Shown here piece by piece: positions 17,485-26,812 of a stretch of 64,000 nucleotides of DNA. The notes beneath the pieces are model-generated. The model saw only the letters and a list, made by a program, of their open reading frames with translations. It was not told the DNA's origin and did no database searches. Each line of letters opens with the position of its first letter. Within the stretch, counting starts at the first letter, position 1. The DNA lies in assembly GCF_050871315.1 (NCBI RefSeq), contig NZ_JBJLRE010000002.1; one strand, 5' to 3'. Origin of the DNA: Kineococcus gynurae. GTDB taxonomy: Bacteria; Actinomycetota; Actinomycetes; Actinomycetales; Kineococcaceae. The position numbers and the translations under genes are program-made.

Positions 17485-18329
17485 TGGGTGCGATGTCCAC
17501 CAAGGAGAAGGTGCTCTGGTACCTCGGGGCGCTGCTCATCGTCCTGTACGCGCTGGTGCCCGTCGTCTGGATCGTCTCGCTGAGCCTCAAGAGCGAGGGG
17601 GAGCTCTCCCAGGCCGGGAACTTCTTCCCGACCAGCCCCACCTTCGCGAACTACAGCGAGATCTTCACCGGAAACGCCTCGGAGCTGTTCATCGCGGCGT
17701 TGCGCAACTCCATCATCACCTGCCTGCTCGCGACGTTCATCGCCGTGGTCTTGGCGATGTTCGCCGCCTACGCGATCGCCCGGCTGGACTTCCCCGGCAA
17801 GCGGGTCGTGCTCACCTCGGCGCTGGCGGTGGCGGTGTTCCCGGTCATCACGATGGTGACCCCGATCTTCAACCTGTGGCGGCAGATCGGGCTCTACGAC
17901 ACGATCCCCGGGCTGATCCTGCCCTACCTGGCGCTCACGCTGCCGATCTCCATCTGGACGATGTCGGCGTTCTTCCGGCAGATCCCGTGGGACATGGAGC
18001 AGGCCGCCCAGGTCGACGGCGCGACGAGCTGGCAGGCGTTCCGCAAGGTCATCGTCCCGCTGGCCGCACCGGGCGTCTTCACCACGGCGATCATCGCGTT
18101 CTTCATCGCCTGGAACGACTTCGTCTTCGGGATCTCGCTGACCTCGACGACGCGGGCCCAACCGGTCCCGGCGGCGCTCAGCTCGTTCACCGGGTCCAGC
18201 TACTTCGTGCAGCCGACGGGCGCCATCAGTGCGGCCGCGGTCATCGTCACCATCCCCGTCGTCCTGCTCGCGCTGCTGTTCCAGCGGCGGATCGTGGCCG
18301 GCCTGACCAACGGCGCCGTCAAGGGCTGA
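17484..18329 (+). CDS. Sugar ABC transporter permease (SugB/MalG-like)
   Basis: 281 aa with six membrane segments and the EAA-loop variant QAAQVDGATSWQAFRKVIVP near residue 174. It forms the heterodimeric channel with the preceding permease. ATG 17484 is chosen from the TGATG junction; an ATG 9 nt later is a less likely alternative. Confidence 0.88.
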   Translation: MGAMSTKEKVLWYLGALLIVLYALVPVVWIVSLSLKSEGELSQAGNFFPTSPTFANYSEIFTGNASELFIAALRNSIITCLLATFIAVVLAMFAAYAIARLDFPGKRVVLTSALAVAVFPVITMVTPIFNLWRQIGLYDTIPGLILPYLALTLPISIWTMSAFFRQIPWDMEQAAQVDGATSWQAFRKVIVPLAAPGVFTTAIIAFFIAWNDFVFGISLTSTTRAQPVPAALSSFTGSSYFVQPTGAISAAAVIVTIPVVLLALLFQRRIVAGLTNGAVKG

Positions 18330-18342
18330 GGAGGAAGAACTC

Positions 18343-19611
18343 ATGGCACGCATCGAGCTCAAGAACATCGTCAAGAAGTACGGCGACGGGTTCCCCGCCG
18401 TGAACGACGTCAGCCTGGACATCGCCGACGGGGAGTTCGTCATCCTCGTCGGGCCCTCCGGCTGCGGGAAGTCCACGCTGCTGCGGATGATCGTCGGCCT
18501 GGAGGACATCACCGAGGGGGACCTGCTCATCGACGGCAAGCGGGTCAACGACCTCGCGCCGCGCGACCGCGACCTGGCGATGGTCTTCCAGAACTACGCG
18601 CTCTACCCGCACCTGACCGTGGGGGAGAACATCGCCTTCCCGCTGCGGCTCGGGCACTCCAAGGTGGACGAGAAGGAGATCAAGGCCCGGGTCCAGCGGG
18701 CCGCGGACATGCTCGAGCTGAACGAGCACCTGTCGCGCAAGCCGGCCAACCTCTCCGGGGGGCAACGGCAGCGCGTGGCCATGGGGCGGGCCATCGTCCG
18801 CGACGCCAAGGCGTTCCTCTTCGACGAGCCGCTGTCCAACCTCGACGCCAAGCTGCGCGGGCAGATGCGCACCGAGATCGCCCGCATGCAGCGGTCGCTG
18901 GCCACCACCACGGTCTACGTCACCCACGACCAGACCGAGGCGATGACCCTCGGCGACCGGGTCGCGGTGCTGCGCAAGGGGTCGCTGCAGCAGGTGGCCA
19001 GCCCTCGCGAGCTGTACGAGCAGCCCGTCAACCTCTTCGTGGCCGGGTTCATCGGGTCCCCGCCGATGAACTTCCTGCCCGCCCGGGTGGCCGGGGACCG
19101 GCTGCAGCTGCCGTTCTGCGAGGTGCCGGCCCCGCCGGTGGTCCGCGACGGCGGGCACGACGGCAAGCTCCTCATCGTCGGCATCCGCCCGGAGCACTTC
19201 GACGACGCCGAGGTCACCGACCAGCCCGAGGGGGCGGCGACCTTCGAGGCTGACGTCGACGTGACCGAGTGGCTGGGCAACGAGCTCTACGCCTACCTGC
19301 CCTTCGAGGCCGAGGAGGAGACGAAGGCCCAGCTCGCCGAGCTCGACCGTGAGCTGGACGGCGAGAGCATGCGCAGCCAGCTGGTGGTCACCCTCGACGC
19401 GATGAGCGGGGTGCGCGACGGGGACCGGGCCCGGCTGTGGTTCGACCCCCGGCGGATGCACGTGTTCGACCCATCCTCCGGCGCCAACCTTACCCGGGAC
19501 GAGGAGAAGGCCGCACGGATCGGGGAGCAGTCGGAGAAGCTGCGGCGGCGTTCCCTGGAGCGGGCCCAGCAGCAGCAGGACGAGCGCAGCCCGGCCCCCT
19601 CGGGGGCCTGA
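18343..19611 (+). CDS. ABC transporter ATP-binding protein (SugC/MsmK/UgpC type)
   Basis: 422 aa cytoplasmic ATPase. Walker A is GPSGCGKSTLL (about residues 37-47), the signature LSGGQRQRVAMGRA near residue 135, Walker B FLFDEPLSNLD near residue 160 and the switch His in VTHDQTEAM. The C-terminal third is the TOBE/OB regulatory domain typical of CUT1 sugar importers (IRPEHFDD). A strongly charged tail of about 40 residues ends the protein. The start has GAGGAGGAAG upstream. Such ATPases can serve several importers, so it might also energise the alpha-mannosidase operon at 43.5-46.7 kb, which has no ATPase of its own. Confidence 0.92.
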   Translation: MARIELKNIVKKYGDGFPAVNDVSLDIADGEFVILVGPSGCGKSTLLRMIVGLEDITEGDLLIDGKRVNDLAPRDRDLAMVFQNYALYPHLTVGENIAFPLRLGHSKVDEKEIKARVQRAADMLELNEHLSRKPANLSGGQRQRVAMGRAIVRDAKAFLFDEPLSNLDAKLRGQMRTEIARMQRSLATTTVYVTHDQTEAMTLGDRVAVLRKGSLQQVASPRELYEQPVNLFVAGFIGSPPMNFLPARVAGDRLQLPFCEVPAPPVVRDGGHDGKLLIVGIRPEHFDDAEVTDQPEGAATFEADVDVTEWLGNELYAYLPFEAEEETKAQLAELDRELDGESMRSQLVVTLDAMSGVRDGDRARLWFDPRRMHVFDPSSGANLTRDEEKAARIGEQSEKLRRRSLERAQQQQDERSPAPSGA

Positions 19612-19671
19612 CGGGCCGCTGCATCGTCGGCGTGATCGACGCAGAGTGGCTGTTTGACACTCTCCGTCGAT

Positions 19672-19710
19672 GGGTGGGGGTCCGGTCGGGGCACGGCCGG
19701 GCCCCCACCC
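19672..19710 (+). terminator. Hairpin terminator of the sugar ABC operon
   Basis: A 14-bp stem with one G-T pair, arms 19672-19685 and 19697-19710, loop of 11 nt. It lies 60 nt after the ATPase stop. Confidence 0.7.
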
Positions 19711-19815
19711 GCGTGCCGGACCCCGTCGTGTCGGACCCCCTGGTTAGTCTGCGGCCAGATCCAGCGACAGCCCCCGCGCGGGCTGCTCCGCCGAGCCCGA
19801 GGGAGGTGCCTGACG

Positions 19816-21129
19816 TTGTCGACGGACGCCCTGTCCTCCGGCCGTCCCGCCCTCGATCCCGAGGTCGTCCCGGTGCCCGCGCCGACCCCGGCGCCGGTGC
19901 TCGACGACCTGCAGGTGGTGCTCCGCCGCGGGCTCGCGGGCGCCCCCGTCCCGGAGTGGCGCGCGTTGCAGGTCGGGGCGGGCGCGCCCCCGTTCTGCGG
20001 GCCGGACTGGGTGCTCGCGGTGGCCGCCCACCTCGGCACCGGTGAACCCCTGCTCGTCACCGTGCGGCGCCAGGGTCGGCTGCTCGCCCTGGGCGCCTTC
20101 GCCGTGCATCCCGGTCTGCGTGCACCCGGGCGGCGCGGCGGCCGCCCCCTCATCACCTTCTACGGATCCGGGGTCAGCGACTACGCGACCGTGCTGTGCG
20201 ACCCCACCTGTCCCGTCCCGGCGACCCGGCTGGTCGCGGCCGTCCTCGACGCCGTGGTGGCCGAGGTGCCCGGGGCCATCCTCGACCTGGAACGGGTCGT
20301 CGAGGGCGAACCCCTGCACGAGGCCCTCGACGTGTGGGCGCGGGCGCGGGGCTACGGCCTCCGTCGGCTGCGCCAGTCCAGCGTGCACGCCCTCGCCCTG
20401 CCCGCCACCGTCGCCGAGCACGACCGCGCCCTGGGCCGGCACGCGCGGCACGAGGAGCGTCGGCAGTGGCGACGGCTGCTGCGCCGCGGGCAGGTCGAGG
20501 CGGCCGACGACCTGCTGGCCGACGTCGCCCCGGGAGACCTGGACGCCCTGCGCGCGCTGGTCGCCGAGCTGGGGGCGGTCGACGCCGCGCACCCCCGTGC
20601 CGCCGAGCGCGAGCAGCCGTGGCGCGGGACGTCGGGCCGGACCCTGTTCCAGCTCCTGGCCACCACCCCCCGCCCGGTCCTGCAGCTGGCCGGCCTGCGG
20701 GTCGACGGGGACCTGATCGCCTACACCTTCTGCCTGGCCGGTCCGCGGGCGCTGCACGGGTACGTCCAGAGCTACCGCCGCGACTGGGCCGACGTGGGGC
20801 CGGGGGCCCTGCTGCTGCTGCGCCTGCGCCGGCGGGCGCTCGAGGCCGGCTACGACGAGCTCGACCTGCTGCGCGGGGAGGAGGAGTACAAGCGGCGCGG
20901 CGCCCGGCGGACCCGGACGACGGTCCGGGTCATCCTGCGCCCGGACGCGCCGCCGATGACCGCCCTGGTCGACCGGGTCGTCCTGCTCCGGCGCACCTAC
21001 CGCGACGAGATCCGCCGCTCCCGTCGTCTCGACGGGGCGGTCTCCGGCCTGGGCCGCGGGGTGGACCGGGCCCGTCGGGAGACCGCCGCCTCCCTCGGCC
21101 GCTTGAACCGGCTCCGGCCCGGCCGCTGA
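19816..21129 (+). CDS. GNAT-like acetyltransferase (Acetyltransf_6/CelD type)
   Basis: 437 aa. The protein has two GNAT-like halves; the second contains ARHEERRQWRRLLRRGQVE and then LAGLRVDGDLIAYTFCLAG and YELDLLRGEEEYKRR-like segments seen in BioF2/CelD and FemAB-like proteins that acylate polysaccharides or peptides. Substrate unknown. TTG 19816 is chosen because GGAGG (19802-19806) is 9 nt upstream and no better start lies before the domain. A TANNNT element (19745-19750) upstream may be the -10. Confidence 0.75.
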   Translation: MSTDALSSGRPALDPEVVPVPAPTPAPVLDDLQVVLRRGLAGAPVPEWRALQVGAGAPPFCGPDWVLAVAAHLGTGEPLLVTVRRQGRLLALGAFAVHPGLRAPGRRGGRPLITFYGSGVSDYATVLCDPTCPVPATRLVAAVLDAVVAEVPGAILDLERVVEGEPLHEALDVWARARGYGLRRLRQSSVHALALPATVAEHDRALGRHARHEERRQWRRLLRRGQVEAADDLLADVAPGDLDALRALVAELGAVDAAHPRAAEREQPWRGTSGRTLFQLLATTPRPVLQLAGLRVDGDLIAYTFCLAGPRALHGYVQSYRRDWADVGPGALLLLRLRRRALEAGYDELDLLRGEEEYKRRGARRTRTTVRVILRPDAPPMTALVDRVVLLRRTYRDEIRRSRRLDGAVSGLGRGVDRARRETAASLGRLNRLRPGR

Positions 21130-21132
21130 ACC

Positions 21133-22053
21133 TCAGCCCAGCTCGGCCCGGGTCGGCGGGTTGGCCCCGGCCCGTTCGCAGGTGATCGAGGCCGAACGGA
21201 CGCTGGTCGTCACCACGTCGCGCAGCGTCGCCACGTCGATCGCGCGCAACGCCTCGCGTCGCCCCGCGCCCAGCAGGTCACGGACGGCCAGGGCGTGCAG
21301 CAACCCCGACATGCCCGCGTCGCCGGCCCCCACCGTGTCGACGACGTCGGTCGGCGGGGCCGGGACCTCGACCTCCCCGGCCCGGCTGAGGGCGAAGGCA
21401 CCCTCGGGGCCGCGGGTGACCATGACCAGCGCGGGTCCCCGGGCCAACCACTCCCGGGCGACTTCGTGGTCGGGGACCCCGGGCCGCAGCCACTCCAGGT
21501 CCTCGTCGGAGACCTTGACGACGTCGGCGACGTCGACGAACGCCTCCACCGCGACGTTGGCGGCGGCCGGGTCGGCGAAGAACGCCGGCCGGATGTTGGG
21601 GTCGAAGCTCGTCGTCGCGGAGGCCCGACGGGCCGTGAGCAGGTCGAGCACCTCACCCGCCCCGGGTTGGACGGCGGTGGCGATCGACCCGGTGTGCACG
21701 ACGTCGACCTCGTCGGGCAGCTCCACCGCCGGGACGCTCCACTCGAGCTCGAACTCGTAGCTGGCCCGGCCCTCGGCGTCGAGACGGGCGTGCGCGATCG
21801 CGGTCCGCCCCTCGTCGACCGCACCGGGGACGAGGTGGACGTCGGCCTGCGCGAGGTGTCCCCGGAGCAGGCTGCCGTAGGGGTCGTCGCCCATCCGCGT
21901 CAGCAGGTGGACCTCGTGCTCCAGGCGCCCCAACCCGTAGGCCACGTTGAACGGACTGCCGCCTGCGTAGTCGGCGCTGCTCCCGTCGGCCCGGGTGACC
22001 ACGTCGACCAAGGCCTCGCCGACGACGACCGCGACGCTGCGTTGCGTGCTCAT
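21133..22053 (-). CDS. PfkB-family carbohydrate kinase
   Basis: 306 aa ribokinase-fold kinase, with the N-terminal GEALVDVV and AGGSPFNVAYGLGRL substrate-binding signature and the C-terminal anion-hole motif DTVGAGDAGMSGLL with the catalytic Asp. The latter has GM where most have F. The substrate is probably fructose or another ketose. It lies 7 nt after glpX on the same strand and is likely cotranscribed, which points to sugar phosphate metabolism. Confidence 0.88.
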   Translation of the reverse strand: MSTQRSVAVVVGEALVDVVTRADGSSADYAGGSPFNVAYGLGRLEHEVHLLTRMGDDPYGSLLRGHLAQADVHLVPGAVDEGRTAIAHARLDAEGRASYEFELEWSVPAVELPDEVDVVHTGSIATAVQPGAGEVLDLLTARRASATTSFDPNIRPAFFADPAAANVAVEAFVDVADVVKVSDEDLEWLRPGVPDHEVAREWLARGPALVMVTRGPEGAFALSRAGEVEVPAPPTDVVDTVGAGDAGMSGLLHALAVRDLLGAGRREALRAIDVATLRDVVTTSVRSASITCERAGANPPTRAELG

Positions 22054-22060
22054 CGGCGGA

Positions 22061-23101
22061 TCAGCGGGGGCCGCGGAAGTCGATCGCGGAGTACGCGGCG
22101 AGCTTCGAGAGCTGGTGCTCGGACTCGACCCGACGGATCGTGCCCGACTTGGAGCGCATGACGATGCTGGAGGTCGAGATGTGGTCGCCGCGGTAACGGA
22201 CCCCGTGGACCAGCTCGCCGTCGGTGATGCCGGTGACGACGAAGTACACGTTGTCGCTGTCGACCAGGGTGCGGGTGTCGAGCACGGCGTCGAGGTCGTG
22301 GCCGGCGTCCAGCGCGCGCTGCTTCTCCTCGTCGTCCTGCGGCCAGAGCCGCCCCTGGATCGTCCCGCCCAGGCAGTGCATGGCGCAGGCGGCGATGATC
22401 CCCTCGGGGGTGCCCCCGACGCCCAGCAGCATGTCGACGCCGGTGCCCTCACGGGCGGCCATGACCGCCCCGGCGACGTCGCCGTCGGAGATGAACTTGA
22501 TGCGCGCACCCGCGGCGCGGACCTCGTCGGCCAGCTTGGCGTGCCGCGGACGGTCGAGCAGGCAGACGGTGATGTCCTCGACCGCGGCCTTCTTGGCCTT
22601 GGCCAGGCGCCGCACGTTCTCCTTGACGGGGAGGCGGATGTCCACGACGTCGGCGGCCTCGGCCCCGACGACCAGCTTGTCCATGTAGAAGACGGCCGAC
22701 GGGTCGTACATGGTGCCGCGCTCGGCGACGGCCAGGACGGCGACCGCGTTCGGCATGCCGCGGGCGGTCAGCGTGGTGCCGTCGATCGGGTCCACCGCGA
22801 CGTCGCACTCGGCGCCGCTGCCGTCGCCGACCCGCTCCCCGTTGAAGAGCATCGGGGCGTTGTCCTTCTCGCCCTCACCGATCACCACGGTGCCGTTCAT
22901 GCTGACCGTGCCGATGAGGACGCGCATGGCGTTGACCGCGGCCCCGTCGGCCCGGTTCTTGTCCCCGCGGCCCACCCACCGCCCGCCGGCCATGGCCGCG
23001 GCCTCGGTGACCCGGACGAGCTCCAGGGCCAGGTTCCGGTCCGGAGCCTCCTGCCCGACACTCAGCGAGGGCGGCAGCGACGTGCTGGTGGGCTGGGACA
23101 T
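22061..23101 (-). CDS. glpX: Fructose-1,6-bisphosphatase class II
   Basis: 346 aa. Hydrolyses fructose-1,6-bisphosphate to fructose-6-phosphate in gluconeogenesis; the GlpX type is the usual one in actinobacteria. Metal-binding motifs are VIGEGEKDNAPML (near residue 73) and VAVDPIDGTTL (near residue 100). GGVGGTPEGIIAACA follows near residue 214. The start ATG has GGAGGT upstream, and TAGGAT (23134-23129) is a good -10 for this gene. It is divergent from a DUF4245 gene. Confidence 0.95.
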   Translation of the reverse strand: MSQPTSTSLPPSLSVGQEAPDRNLALELVRVTEAAAMAGGRWVGRGDKNRADGAAVNAMRVLIGTVSMNGTVVIGEGEKDNAPMLFNGERVGDGSGAECDVAVDPIDGTTLTARGMPNAVAVLAVAERGTMYDPSAVFYMDKLVVGAEAADVVDIRLPVKENVRRLAKAKKAAVEDITVCLLDRPRHAKLADEVRAAGARIKFISDGDVAGAVMAAREGTGVDMLLGVGGTPEGIIAACAMHCLGGTIQGRLWPQDDEEKQRALDAGHDLDAVLDTRTLVDSDNVYFVVTGITDGELVHGVRYRGDHISTSSIVMRSKSGTIRRVESEHQLSKLAAYSAIDFRGPR

Positions 23102-23128
23102 GCGTGACCTCCGGGCTCGACTGACCGG

Positions 23129-23134
23129 ATCCTA
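23129..23134 (-). promoter_or_regulatory. -10 element of glpX
   Basis: TAGGAT on the minus strand, giving a 5' leader of about 20 nt that contains the GGAGGT ribosome site. Confidence 0.45.
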
Positions 23135-23165
23135 GCCACAGCCCATCGCGTGGAAGCATGGCGGT

Positions 23166-23771
23166 GTGAGCTCCACCGGCAGCCCGACCGACCGCCCCTC
23201 CCGCCCGCGCGCCGAGCAGGGCGTGCCCCGCCGCCGGGGTGGCGGCAGCGTCTCGTCCATGATCATCTCGATGGCGCTCATCATCGGGGCCGTCCTCGTG
23301 ATCGTGCTCCTGGTGCCCCGACCCAACACCATCGAGCAGCCGGCGGTCGACGTCGCGAACGCGGCCGAGGGGGCCACGTCCCGCCTGGACTTCGTGCCCC
23401 CGGTGCCCGTCGGGCTCGACGGCTGGACCCCGACCGCGGCCGTCGTGAACCGCTCGACGAACGACGTCGTGACCTGGCACGTCAACTACCGCACCGATTC
23501 CGGGGAGTACCTGGCCCTCGACGTCGCTCGCGGCGCCACCGCGGGGTGGGAGCGCGCGCTGTCCGCGGGCGGCGGGCCCGACGGGGAGCAGCAGATCGAC
23601 GGACAGACCTGGGAGCGCCTCTACCAGGCCGACCGCGGGCGCTCGACGCTCGTCCGGGAGGCCGACGGACTGACCGTCCTGGTCTCGGGCGAGACCGGCT
23701 ACCCGGTCCTGGCCGAACTGGTCCAGGCCACCGAGCGGGCCTGGAGCGAGCAGGGTCGCACCTGGGGCTGA
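23166..23771 (+). CDS. DUF4245 membrane-anchored protein
   Basis: 201 aa. An Arg/Pro-rich cytoplasmic N-terminus of about 30 residues, one membrane anchor (MIISMALIIGAVLVIVLLVP, about residues 32-51) and an extracytoplasmic alpha/beta domain with WHVNYRTDSGEYLALDVARG. DUF4245 proteins are usually encoded next to glpX in actinobacteria. Function unknown. Start GTG 23166; a GTG two bases upstream is out of frame. Confidence 0.82.
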   Translation: MSSTGSPTDRPSRPRAEQGVPRRRGGGSVSSMIISMALIIGAVLVIVLLVPRPNTIEQPAVDVANAAEGATSRLDFVPPVPVGLDGWTPTAAVVNRSTNDVVTWHVNYRTDSGEYLALDVARGATAGWERALSAGGGPDGEQQIDGQTWERLYQADRGRSTLVREADGLTVLVSGETGYPVLAELVQATERAWSEQGRTWG

Positions 23772-23814
23772 ACCGGTCCCCGGGGCCGGGGCGAGGAGAC
23801 CGAACTCACGTCCC

Positions 23815-24078
23815 TCAGGCCTGCTCGGGAGCCGCCGTCCGGCGGTCCAGGCGCTCGCGGGCCCCGTCGAGGATGTGCTGGCAGCGGTCGGCCAGGAGCT
23901 CTCCGCGCTCCCACAGGGCCAACGACTCCTCCAGCGGCGTGCCGCCCGCCTCCAGCCGACGCACCACGTCGAGCAGCTCGTCGCGGGCCTGCTCGTAGCC
24001 GAGCCCGGACTCCTCCGGCGTCGACCCCTGGTCGTCGGGGCCGGGTGCGGGGGTGGTCTTCGCGGGCACGGGCGTCAT
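23815..24078 (-). CDS. xseB: Exodeoxyribonuclease VII small subunit
   Basis: 87 aa. The small subunit binds in several copies to each XseA subunit of exonuclease VII, which degrades single-stranded DNA from both ends in repair. The core GYEQARDELLDVVRRLEAGGTPLEESLALWERGELLADRC matches the family two-helix pattern (residues about 27-66). A 25-residue Pro-rich extension precedes it. Start and xseA stop overlap as ATGA. It is the last gene of a five-gene coupled operon. Confidence 0.92.
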   Translation of the reverse strand: MTPVPAKTTPAPGPDDQGSTPEESGLGYEQARDELLDVVRRLEAGGTPLEESLALWERGELLADRCQHILDGARERLDRRTAAPEQA

Positions 24079-25370
24079 CCTGCCCCACCGCCGCGACCCG
24101 CGACCGCCTCCGCCCCCTCCGCGACCGCTATCAGCGCCCCCTCGGCGACCCGGATCCGCAACCGCGCCCCGGCGGGGACGGCCGCCGGGTCGTGCACGAG
24201 GCCGGCGGGTCCCTGCACGACGGCGTACCCGCGTCGGAGGGTCGACAGCGGCGACAACGCCCGGACCTGGGCCCGCAGGTGCCCGACCTCCACCCCGGCG
24301 CGCTCGATGCGGCGGTGCAGGCCGTCGCGCCCGCGCGCCCGGGCGGCCCCGACCTCCTGCTCGCGGACGTCGAGCAGCACGTGCGGGGCGGCGAGGACCG
24401 GTCGGCTGCGCAGGGCCGCCAGCGCGGCCGACTCCCGCTCGACCCGGGTGCCGATCCCGCGCCGGGCCCGCGCCCGCAGTGCCTCGACACCGTTCAGTTC
24501 CTCGGCCACGTCGGGGACGACCAGGCGGGCCGCGTCGGTCGGGGTGGAGGCGCGGACGTCGGCGACGAGGTCCAGCAGGGGTGAGTCGACCTCGTGCCCG
24601 ATGGCCGAGACGACGGGGGTGCGGGCGGCCGCGACCGCCCTCAGCAGGGCCTCGTTGCTGAAGGGGAGGAGGTCCTCGACGCTGCCGCCGCCCCGCGCGA
24701 CGACGACGACGTCGACCTCGGCCAGGGCGTCGAGCTCGGCCAGCGCGTCGGCCACCTCCACGACCGCGTTCGGGCCCTGGACCGCCACCTCGCGGATCTC
24801 GAAGCGGACCCCCGGCCACCGGGCCCGGGCGTTGTCGACGACGTCGCGCTCGGCGGCCGAGGCCCGCCCGCACACCAGCCCGACCACGCGGGGCAGGAAC
24901 GGGAGCGGGCGCTTGCGGCCGACGTCGAAGAGACCCTCCGCGGCCAGGACCCGTTTGAGGTGCTCGAGGCGGGCCAAGAGTTCCCCGACCCCCACCGGGC
25001 GCAGGTCGTCGACGGCCAGGGACAGCGACCCGCGCTTGGCGAAGAACTCCGGCCGGGCGTGGGCGACGACCCGGGTGCCGTGGGTCAACCCGTCGGGCAG
25101 GACCTCGCGCAGGCGGGCGATCACGCGACGGTGGATGGTCACCGGCAACGACATGTCCGTATCGGCGTCGCGCAGGGTCAGGAACACCACGGAGGCCCCG
25201 GGCCGGTCGTTCACCTGGACGACCTGCCCCTCGACCCAGGTCCAGGGCATCTTGGCGATGTAGGCGTCCATCTTGGCCGCCAGCAGGCGCACGGGCCACG
25301 GGTTCTCGGCCGTGGTCTCCCCGGCGGTCGCGGGCCGGCGGCGGGGACCGGGGTCGGGGGCGGGGCTCAC
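24075..25370 (-). CDS. xseA: Exodeoxyribonuclease VII large subunit
   Basis: 431 aa, near the normal length. An N-terminal OB fold (about residues 25-120; WVEGQVVQVNDR, VVFLTLRD) binds DNA. The catalytic domain follows with the family motifs RGGGSVEDLLPFSNE (about residue 225), AIGHEVDSPLLD (about 255) and DVRASTPTDAARL. A helical region and C-terminal beta segment with RRGYAVVQGP close the protein. Its start overlaps the histidine-kinase stop by GTGA and its stop overlaps xseB, so both subunits follow a two-component system in one operon. Confidence 0.95.
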   Translation of the reverse strand: MSPAPDPGPRRRPATAGETTAENPWPVRLLAAKMDAYIAKMPWTWVEGQVVQVNDRPGASVVFLTLRDADTDMSLPVTIHRRVIARLREVLPDGLTHGTRVVAHARPEFFAKRGSLSLAVDDLRPVGVGELLARLEHLKRVLAAEGLFDVGRKRPLPFLPRVVGLVCGRASAAERDVVDNARARWPGVRFEIREVAVQGPNAVVEVADALAELDALAEVDVVVVARGGGSVEDLLPFSNEALLRAVAAARTPVVSAIGHEVDSPLLDLVADVRASTPTDAARLVVPDVAEELNGVEALRARARRGIGTRVERESAALAALRSRPVLAAPHVLLDVREQEVGAARARGRDGLHRRIERAGVEVGHLRAQVRALSPLSTLRRGYAVVQGPAGLVHDPAAVPAGARLRIRVAEGALIAVAEGAEAVAGRGGGAG

Positions 25371-26812
25371 CCCTCCATCCTCAGGGCGAGCGTGAACACC
25401 GCCCCCGGCAGGGTCCCGGATGGCAGGTCCGGACCGGCGGGGTCGACGCAGGTCAGCGTCGCGCCCGAGGCGGCGGCCAACCCGCGGGCGATGGCCAGGC
25501 CGAGGCCGGAGCCGCCGTCCCCGGCCCGCGCGGGGTCGAGGCGGACGAGCCGCTCGAAGACGCGTTCACGGTCGGCCGGGGCGACACCGGGGCCGGTGTC
25601 CGAGACGACGACGCGACCCCGGGGATCCAGCTCGACGCGGACGCGCCCGGCCGGGGCGGCGCGACGGGCGTTGTCGAGCAGGTTGTCGACGATGCGCCGG
25701 ACGTGCTCGGGATCGGCGTGCACCAGGACCGGGCGGGCGGGGAGGACGACCTCGGCCCCGGGCACCTCGGCGGCCTCCCGCAGCAGTCCGGCCGGGTCGA
25801 GGTCGCGGGGGGCGGCGCGCACCTCGGGCAGGCGGGCGGCCGTGAGCAGGTCGGCGACCAGACGGGCGGCGCGGCGGGCCTCGCGCACGGTGCGGGCGGC
25901 GGTCTCCTCCCGCGCCAGGCGGGCCGCGTCGGCGACGGCGGGATCCCCGTCCGCCTCGTCCTCCATGTCGTCGGAGTCCTCCGCCGCGGACGAGGACAGC
26001 AGCAGCCGCTCCGCCCCGACCACCACCCCGGTGATCGGGGTCCGCAGCTCGTGGGCCGCGTCGGCCAGGAACTGCCGGGTGGTCTCGCTGGCCTGCCGGG
26101 CCCGGGCCTCGGCCCCCTCAAGGGCGTCGAGCATGTCGTCGAAGGCCGCGGCGGTCCGCCCGAGCTCGGTGTCGGTGCGGTCGGGGGAGAGGCGTCGGCC
26201 GCGGTCGCCCGCCGCGATCGAGCGGGCCGTGGCGGTCATGGTGTCCAGCGGGCCGAGCGCGCGGCCCAGCAACCACCAGGCCGCCCCCGCGGCCAGCAGC
26301 AGCCCGACGACACCGCCGAGACCCATGAGGATGCGGAACTGGCGCAGGGTCTGCGTGATCGGGCTCAGCGACGTCGAGAGTTCCAGCGTCCGTTCCGGGC
26401 CGAGGCGGCGGGTCACGGTGATGACGCCGTCGTCCTCCGCGACGGCGTCGCGGGCGGCCGGTCCACCGTCGGCGGCTGGTCCGAGCGGTCCACCGGCCGG
26501 GCCGGGGCCGGGTTCGGCGGTGAGGGTGGAACCGTTGCTGCGCAGCACGACCGACGCCCCGGCGGTCCGCATCCGGTCGACCAGGGTCTGGTCGTCGACC
26601 GACCCGTCGAGCTGCACCGCGAGGTCGGCCAGCTGTACCAGACGGTCCTCGGCCTCGGCCCGCAACCGCACCCCGAGGCTCACGTCGACGAAGATCCCGA
26701 CCAGCAGCAGCAGCGCGGCCATGACGGCCACCGTGACGGCGACGACGCGCCGCTTCAGCGACGCGGTGCGCAGCGGACGGTTCCCGGCCCGGTCCGCGGG
26801 GCGCCCGCTCAC
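25367..26812 (-). CDS. Two-component sensor histidine kinase
   Basis: 481 aa membrane kinase. Membrane segments at about residues 24-46 and 160-183 flank a 115-residue extracytoplasmic sensor domain with a Gly/Pro-rich part. HAMP follows, then HisKA with the phospho-acceptor His in FLADAAHELRTPITG (about residue 253), interrupted by an acidic insert (DSDDMEDEADGD), then the HATPase domain with NLLDNARRAA, VSDTGPGVAP and GSGLGLAIARGLA. It overlaps its response regulator (GTGA) and xseA (GTGA). The signal is unknown. Confidence 0.92.
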   Translation of the reverse strand: MSGRPADRAGNRPLRTASLKRRVVAVTVAVMAALLLLVGIFVDVSLGVRLRAEAEDRLVQLADLAVQLDGSVDDQTLVDRMRTAGASVVLRSNGSTLTAEPGPGPAGGPLGPAADGGPAARDAVAEDDGVITVTRRLGPERTLELSTSLSPITQTLRQFRILMGLGGVVGLLLAAGAAWWLLGRALGPLDTMTATARSIAAGDRGRRLSPDRTDTELGRTAAAFDDMLDALEGAEARARQASETTRQFLADAAHELRTPITGVVVGAERLLLSSSAAEDSDDMEDEADGDPAVADAARLAREETAARTVREARRAARLVADLLTAARLPEVRAAPRDLDPAGLLREAAEVPGAEVVLPARPVLVHADPEHVRRIVDNLLDNARRAAPAGRVRVELDPRGRVVVSDTGPGVAPADRERVFERLVRLDPARAGDGGSGLGLAIARGLAAASGATLTCVDPAGPDLPSGTLPGAVFTLALRMEG